Source of the DNA: Ciona savignyi
Lineage: Eukaryota; Chordata; Ascidiacea; Phlebobranchia; Cionidae
Length of the DNA stretch: 64,000 nucleotides
Assembly (NCBI GenBank): GCA_000149265.1
Contig: CH003396.1
Span: 880,603 to 944,602 of the forward strand
Direction: 5' to 3'
Shown: in pieces, positions 57,600 to 64,000 of the stretch
Position numbering within the stretch: position 1 is the stretch's first letter
How the letters are laid out: every line of letters begins with the position of its first letter
The notes under the pieces: generated by a model
Databases searched by the model: none
What the model was told of the DNA's origin: nothing
What the model saw: only the letters and a program-made list of their open reading frames with translations
Made by a program: the position numbers and the translations under genes

Positions 57600-57960
57600 C
57601 TTAAGTTGCAAATAACGCTTTTAATACTTGGTGATGCTCGATTGAATTTATGTCTAATCGAGCCGGTGCACGCGCTTATATACTGAATCAGGTCCAGACT
57701 GCCTTTTTCCTCACGCTCTCGCGCAATTATCTTTTATGTTTCTTCGATTCTCTTCTCTTATCCCGGGGCGCGAAAATCGTTTAACGCTCCTCTCTAACCG
57801 CCAGCGCCGAGCAGTCTGCAGGTCGCACCTGTAAGCGACGCCGACAAAGAAAAACAAACCGAGCACCGGCTCGCCAGACTTCGCGACGCCCATCCACACC
57901 TGCGAAGAGATAAAAACTATGAGAACGAAGCGTTGCACCAGACCAGCCGACGCCGGGCTA
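57600..57960 (-). promoter_or_regulatory. Promoter of HLH gene E with two SMAD-type elements
   Basis: TATATAAGC lies on the minus strand at about 57674-57682, roughly 90 bp before the ATG. Upstream, site 5 (57876-57902) reads on the minus strand CAGGTG, 6 bp, GGCGTC, 5 bp, GTCT. This fits the GRCGNC-N5-GTCT consensus and points the same way as the gene. A plus-strand AGCGCC-N5-GTCT (57803-57817) is followed by CACCTG (57826-57831). GATAAG and AGATAA lie between these and the TATA box. GC is high for the window. Confidence 0.6.
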
Positions 57961-57999
57961 CAGATTTACGCGGATCGCGTTAAAGTTTAATTGGCCACC

Positions 58000-59680
58000 A
58001 TTGAAAGTTCCAAATCCTTTGTTATCGATTTCTCGAAGCAATTTCCGAATGCCGTGTTGTAACAAGGCATTATGATGTCACAATTAATGCGGAATAAAAA
58101 GAACGGGTATTATGACAGAATAGTTAAATATTTATTTTCCGCCTTATACACCTGAATGACTCTCATAGTTACTATTCAAACATAAAATACTTGGAAATTA
58201 GGTGGTAAAGATACCAAAATACTCGCATCACTTTCAAAATCTGCACAAACAAACGACAAATATGAAACTAGTAAAATGTTTCCGTTATTTCGCCAATTTT
58301 TTGCTGGTTTGGACATATGTTCCTTATATAATCGGCACGAGGGCAGGCGCAAGTGCTTGTATATAACAAGTCTACGCTTATCTAGGATAATTTCATTAGA
58401 AAAATCAATGTTCTTAAAAGATGCGACTCATTTTTTTTCTTCGAATAATATCGTTTTGCAACTTTCTTGGCTGTAATTTCTATTATTTTATTTGCATCAT
58501 GGGCACGACTAGACACCTCATTGCTGGAGCCATGTGATTGTTACGTTAACCCCCGAATTTGAATTTGGATTGTTCGCTCATAATTTTAGCCTGACCTTTG
58601 GCTCACGGACAGCGAAACCGGCACAAATTCGGAAATTGTTTCACAATCGGGAGAGATCGTTCACGAGTATGGCGCCACTGTTTGTTGTTGCGGTTCCCGA
58701 TTGTCCGCATATGTGATGGCACAAGGGTGATAGTGACGTAACAAGGAGTTCGATGTTTACTGATAAAAGGATCGAGAGGTCAACAAAGAGGTGCGAAAAT
58801 CAAACTTGAATTCGGAAATTGAGATTTCGGATTCGGATTCGCCGGATATCCTAACACATGTAGCATGCTATGTGTGTAAATACACATCTCTGGTTATCTT
58901 TATCTTGTTTTGCCGGGCTAAGTTTCGAACCGGCGATAGCCTCGTCACATGGCCTTTTAAGTATCCAATTCTAATAAGAATCGTGCACCATTTTACCAAT
59001 CTGTAAGTCGTAATTTTTACGAATTCGACCAAAGGTGCCATTTTAACCTAATTTCAATTTTTAAATAGTTAAATATACCAAAAAAGTCGTTTTGAAAAAG
59101 TTATAACTTAGATTTTACGAACCGGGGTTTATTCAAGAGTTCGTTTATCATAAATAACCCGTCAAAGCGTTTATTAACACACGTTGCTTTATATTGATTT
59201 TCTCACGATATTCAGCGGTTTATTGCGCGGCCGGCAGCGGCCAGTTAATACGGTTAACCTTTCCACCTTTGTTTGCTTTGCACCGGTCGATAATTCGGCG
59301 GGAAAACTGCGCCCAACGGCCCGCAGGGAACGATTAATATCCCCGAAGTCCGTGGGAACGATCAAATAGCCAGGCAGATGCTGACTGGTTGGGAAAGTCG
59401 TTGTTTACTGTTTAACGATTGTTACGTGTAACTCGCGATTGTTCGGAAACGAGCGCGCGGTTTTGCTCGTTTAATGTCGTTCTGGCTGTATAAAACAATT
59501 GATTTATTTATTACGAACAATGGTTTTAATGACGTCAGATTGCTTTGATGATAAAGGTTGCAAGGCTCGATTCACCATTTTTCCGATTTACCGCGGATTT
59601 CTCATGATTCGGGCCAAATTCGATTTGATCCAGTTGAAATCGTTCGACATTAGAATCTTCCAATAACGCTCCTTGACATG
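58000..59680. other. Upstream of gene E, no further gene seen
   Basis: Short frames only. A decayed minus-strand SINE piece is near 58912-58955 (gccgggctaagtttcgaacc, gcctcgtcac). CGTGGGAA is near 59351 and TGACGTCA near 59527. Confidence 0.45.
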
Positions 59681-59684
59681 CACA

Positions 59685-60190
59685 TTACAACCACCTGTCC
59701 ATTTAAGCCACATTTCCAAAATAGCATGTATGTATATTTCCATACGAATGAACCCTAATAAGTACGCCACCTGTCTATTTGCGCCACATTTCCAAAATAT
59801 AATTTGTGTGTGTATGTATAAGAATAAAACCTGATAAGCACACCACCTGTTCATTTGCGCCACATTTCCAAATATATAATTTTTGTGTATATGTATGTAT
59901 ATACGAATGAACCCTGATAAGCACGCCACCTGCCCATTTACGGCTTACGCCGTATTTCCAAAATATAATTTTAATGTATTTGTATATGAATCAACCCTCA
60001 TAAGCACGCTTATGCATATGATCCACTTTTCCAAAGTACCAATCATGTTTATTTGTATATGATTTAACCTAGATAAGCACACCACCTGTCCATTTGCGTT
60101 ACATTTCCGATGTACCGATTATGTCTATTTGTTTATGAATCAGCCTTGATAAGCACAACTGCTACTCCATCTGCGCTACATTTCTAAAGT
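59685..60190. repeat. Minisatellite, about 76-82 bp unit
   Basis: About seven units. Landmarks per unit: gataagcacgccacctgtcc, atttgcgccacatttccaaa, a TG-rich stretch and tatacgaatgaaccct. Each well-kept unit holds a CACCTG E-box. Starts of the CACCTG are near 59692, 59768, 59844, 59926 and 60083, so spacing is 76 to 82 bp with more decay to the right. Confidence 0.8.
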
Positions 60191-60259
60191 TCCGATTTTA
60201 CACTTTAAAAGGCTTTAATATGAAAGGGCTTATATAAGGAGCGATGGATTAAGGCGATA

Positions 60260-60345
60260 AGGAATGTGTATTATATTTTTACCCGGTAAAATATAATAAA
60301 AATATAATACACGGTAAAAATATAATTTTTACCAGGAATGTGTAT
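60260..60345. repeat. Short inverted and direct repeats
   Basis: gaatgtgtattatattttta, ttttacccggtaaaa (a near palindrome) and its inverted partner tataatacacggtaaaaat are packed in 85 bp; ccaggaatgtgtatttt repeats the start. Confidence 0.6.
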
Positions 60346-60951
60346 TTTTTATTTGTTTATACCCGGTCCCCCTTTTTAAATAGCATGTTAAATTTGGGGC
60401 AATAACGCTAACCGGTCACCCATACTACCTCTTCCAAATATTATTCTTCTAAGACAACCCCTTTGTCCCTTTATTACATATATTCTTTCGTGTAAGTACT
60501 TATTTAATCTTGTTAAATTTGGTGATTAATCTTGTAAAGTGGAATTCCGCATTTTACTGTAGGTTTACATCAGTTTAACGTGCGCGTTCATTTGTACGAC
60601 AATGACGTAAATGACGAGTTATAACGACTTTATGTCATTTTCCGATAACATCACTTGAATGTTAAAATAAGTTTTCTTTTTGAATAACGTAGTTTTAGGA
60701 GAAAAACGTACAAACATAACCTAAATTGGTTAACCCCGATTTAATTGTTAAGTATTTAATAAAATTATCAGAGCAAAATGATTTATAATATTAAGCTAGT
60801 AAAACAACTACCAATATAAATATTGCAAAATGCGACAACATTTCTTTAAGTTTTGAAACCGTGTGGAGCCGTCACTAAAATAGTTTTATGAAGAAATTTG
60901 TATTATTTATCCACACTAACCAGTCTGACAAAAGCTTAACAGATTTGTTTA

Positions 60952-61050
60952 CTGGGCCAACACATGATGGGTTCGTCACCAAAATTGTTTTGTTACAGAA
61001 GTTGGTATATGTTTCGGACGCTTTACCAAATCGGCCACACAACCGTACCA
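60952..61050 (-). repeat. tRNA-derived SINE, inverted
   Basis: The plus strand reads acacatgatgggttcgtcac (B-box half) and accaaatcggccacacaacc plus gtacc (A-box half), the reverse complement of the family. A second decayed 3' part may lie at 60855-60880 (gtgtggagccgtcactaaaa). Confidence 0.65.
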
Positions 61051-61146
61051 AATAGTTTTTAAATTCATAATAGACCGCGGTAAATATTACTGTTTTATAT
61101 ATAGAAATTTGTGTATGAATTAGTTGCACTAACTTTTCGCCTATAA

Positions 61147-61463
61147 CAGGGGTTCTTAAACTGGGAGGCGTGAAAGCTTCTTAGGGGGGGGGGGGGGGCG
61201 CGAGCATGACAGTGACATATTGATGAAAAACAGCTCTAAATTACAGTCAAACGACGTATTTCTCGTTAACACTAATCCAATAGATTAAAGCTTCGAATTG
61301 AACGACTAGTTTTCCAAAAACAGTTGCATCCTTCACACTAAGCAGGATAATGGCAAATAAATTATTGTTCTATTTTTCGTAAATTTGATTTTTGAGTAGG
61401 TGAGGCGTGAGCATGAATCACAAATCTTAAGGGGGCGCGACTGAAAAAGTTTAAGAACCACTG
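61147..61463. mobile_element. hAT-type MITE with perfect 8 bp target duplication
   Basis: The left end CAGGGGTTCTTAAACT and the right end (reverse complement CAGTGGTTCTTAAACT) are terminal inverted repeats. The 8 bp GCCTATAA occurs directly before (61139-61146) and after (61464-61471). 317 bp, non-coding, with a G run near the left end (about 61183-61197) and ggggcgcgac near the right. The perfect duplication suggests a fairly young insertion. Confidence 0.85.
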
Positions 61464-61689
61464 GCCTATAAGATACATTCAAAATCAATCAGACTCCTGC
61501 AAAATATAAATTACGACTCCTGCGCATCGTCTAGCGGACAAGGGTTTCTGCTCATATCTCACTTAATAGTAATGTCCGGTTTTCCAGAAGCCATCTTGTT
61601 TTAACTTTTTATTTTATATGTTTTAAGATATATTTAATCAAGTGGCGAATGGTAATATATTTGTTATCAATTTGTGCTAGAATGTGGGT

Positions 61690-61830
61690 GGATGTTTCGA
61701 ATAAGGGTCATTTTATCCCTGTGAATAGAAAAAACCAAGGGGTTAAACAGACGGGTAATCATCAGGTTATCTCGCGCCCACCGTCTGGTTATAAAAGCTA
61801 TTGCAGTGTGTTACACGTAAATGGGACATT
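61690..61830 (+). repeat. Rep2 5' half
   Basis: gtcattttatccctgtgaat, acgggtaatcatcaggttat, cgcgcccaccgtctggtta and ctattgcagtgtgttaca. Confidence 0.7.
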
Positions 61831-62469
61831 ATATAAAAAGTTTTCTGTAAAACTTAATAAAAAATTGACCTCGTTTAGGAGGTGGTCGTTAAGAGCATTG
61901 TCTGCGCTTACACTAGTCTCTTCGAACTAAACAATAAGAGGGACCAGAGACCAAATTCATCCAGGTAGCTATAGCCTAAAGTGTCCATCTTTACGATTCT
62001 GCAAACTTTCTACCAATTTCTACCACTAAAAGCGCTAAGTAAACAGTGTCACACAATTTCGCCACCCGCTTTCGGACAATTGTTGTATTGACTATAAATC
62101 GATTGAGCTGAACGGTTAAAATAATCTCAAACAGTTAAAAGAATCTAAAAAAAGGTAAGTATTCAACGTATATGAAACCGAAAATTAATTACACAAAAAT
62201 CTAGTTAAACAAACAATGTAATACAGGCAAATGCTAGAAGAATATATAATCTCTGCAATATATAATCATAAATTAAAATCGCTTATGCAACATGAATTAA
62301 AGTTTTGAACCGATAATGGCCTTGTCACTAAAACCGTTTTTTTCCTGTAGCAATTTATGTAGGAATAAGTAAAAGTATGTCGGACGGTGGTAATGGTGCG
62401 TCCTCTGTCGGTAATTGACAACCGATTTAATTTATTTTAAAGGTATTGAAAACTGTTTTCCTAAAATTG

Positions 62470-62750
62470 AATACTCATGTTGATTCTACTAAATGGAAAA
62501 CCCAGGGCGCTTGTCACACTCGGGTACTTGTTAGATTACCTCGTGTCCACCGCCGGGTTACTAACGCTATTACAATATGTTTTGTATAATTGCAAAGCTC
62601 CTTCTGTTTTAGTACTGCCTAGCAAATCGATTGATTGAGAAAATGTCCGCAAAATACCGTGCCCAAACACATAACCGAGTAGCTAGCCACTAGTTTCGAG
62701 CACACTACGCTTCGGCTGAAAAGTGACACTCTAACTCACCTATCTATTTA
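62470..62750 (+). repeat. Rep2 copy
   Basis: tactcatgttgattctacta, gattacctcgtgtccaccgc, cgggttactaacgctattac, gtgcccaaacacataaccga and gtagctagccactag in family order, with cttcggctgaaaagtgaca at the 3' side. Confidence 0.7.
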
Positions 62751-62754
62751 GAAA

Positions 62755-64000
62755 ATTGTACTATAAGTATACGCAAGGTCACCCATTTTATAAAATGCAC
62801 CGACATAGCTTTGTTAAACCGAAATATTTGTTTGTTTGTTATCGACCTTAAACCTAACTATCTTATCCAACCCACCTAAAACATTAAAAAATATAGGCAA
62901 GCGTTTTATACATGGCATAAAATACATAGGCTTATTAACTTTGAATATCGTGCTTTGTTTAAATTTTAACTATTTTCTCTCAAATTAAATTGTATCTTTT
63001 CCCGCCATTTGTAATTTCATTTAAATCACTAGGTAGTTCGATTTGAGTCCGTTATTCAGAGACTATTAACCAAGTTCTATTTGAACGTGGTTATTTCCCG
63101 AGTTCAAAACAATAAATAGAACTTTAACCACAGTGGTTAATTTAGTTACCATGTATAACAAAATTATGGCATATGCTTTATTTAAAAATTAAAAAGTATT
63201 TACAACATATTAAAATAATATAACCGTCATCTTTGGGTGTTAAAATAAACGAAAAATTATTCACATCTTATTGGCAGATAAAAATATAGATAAAATGTAC
63301 ATTTTTAAAATTTAACCACTATCACTCGGGTTATACACGTAAAGATCAAAATGGACTTTGGACTTTGCGCTGTTTTTTGGCAAAGCCATAGAGGCCTCAG
63401 TTTATTTTGTTTGTTTTTGCGCCTTAAAAAATAGTAAAATACAAAGATACACCACCCTTAGGGCGGCGTGCAATGACCAGAGATTAGATTTGAGCGAATT
63501 TTTATGCATACCGATATTCTTGAGGCTGTATTAAAAGCTTAAATAATGTTTCTGCATACCACACTTGCAGAATAGCAAAAGGCCAGCGTTAAAAGAGGGC
63601 AAAACGATAGCCATTTTAGAAGGTCATTGACAAACAAAACAAAAATAATTCTAGAAAATATACGGACGTGGTTCTATATATGTTTGTATAGTTTGGTTTC
63701 TGGATAATTTAAAATTGTAGTTTTAAAATTAGGTGGCTTTTGGTTATTAAATAAATAAATAAATAAAAATCTAAACATATTTACATAGTGCCCGACCATT
63801 AGTGTTGCAAACTTTTATTGTGATTCCTATTTTATATTTTTTATGTTAATGGTTAAATATAGTTAACTAGTCAGGCATTTGTTTGCCCAGCCAGAATAGT
63901 CTAAGGTCCAAATTGATCACTTGGATTAATTATTTATTGCCAAATATAAATTTGTATGCCCGCTACACTAGCAGACTACAGTGTACTTTGAACACTCGTA
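62755..64000. other. No gene seen
   Basis: AT-rich with an AAAT microsatellite near 63749-63770. No repeat family copy, TGACGTCA or protein-like frame was recognised. Confidence 0.5.

Overview
The window looks like nuclear DNA of a tunicate, most likely a Ciona species. This is inferred from several traits together: an AT-rich genome (about 35% GC by eye), short GT-AG introns, tRNA-derived SINEs, intact eukaryotic tRNA-Lys genes, and Id-type HLH genes beside a class A receptor. I could not fix the species. Position 44541-44664 is an assembly gap.

Layout. (1) 1.7-11.8 kb, minus strand: one class A GPCR gene rebuilt from five exons that join in phase to 328 codons and carry all seven membrane segments. 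Its introns hold SINEs, a ~290 bp interspersed repeat (called Rep2 here), a minisatellite and a hAT-like MITE. (2) 13.7-30.7 kb: a large, nested inverted duplication with four near-identical intronless HLH genes, A and B on minus, C and D on plus. They encode 90-91 residue Id-like proteins with a helix-loop-helix but no DNA-contacting basic region. Each has a copied promoter: a CGTGGGAA Su(H)-type site, CAGGTG, several TGACGTCA sites, CAGCTG, GCGCATGCG, TCGCGATCGCGA and a TATA box. A 2.3 kb internally deleted Ty3/gypsy-type LTR element lies between C and D. (3) 31.5-45 kb: three tRNA-Lys genes (two TTT, one CTT), several SINEs, and a GC-richer block at 39.5-40.2 kb that looks regulatory. (4) 48-58 kb: two more Id-like genes facing each other, F (plus, three exons, 120 aa) and E (minus, one exon, 121 aa). 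E is the probable relative of A-D. (5) 58-64 kb: a 76-82 bp minisatellite, a hAT MITE with a perfect 8 bp target duplication, SINE and Rep2 copies, and no recognisable gene.

How it may work together. The window is an Id-like locus with six HLH genes in about 42 kb. Around E and F, five copies of one composite site, CAGGTG-(N4 or N6)-GGCGCC-like-N5-GTCT, match the spacing of the vertebrate Id BMP/SMAD response element next to an E-box. Two matches to the SMAD part lie in the E promoter. The octamer TGACGTCA occurs about 35 times by hand count, where fewer than one is expected, and it even lies inside coding exons.

Limits: exon joins, element families and motif counts were read by eye. No database search or computation was run.
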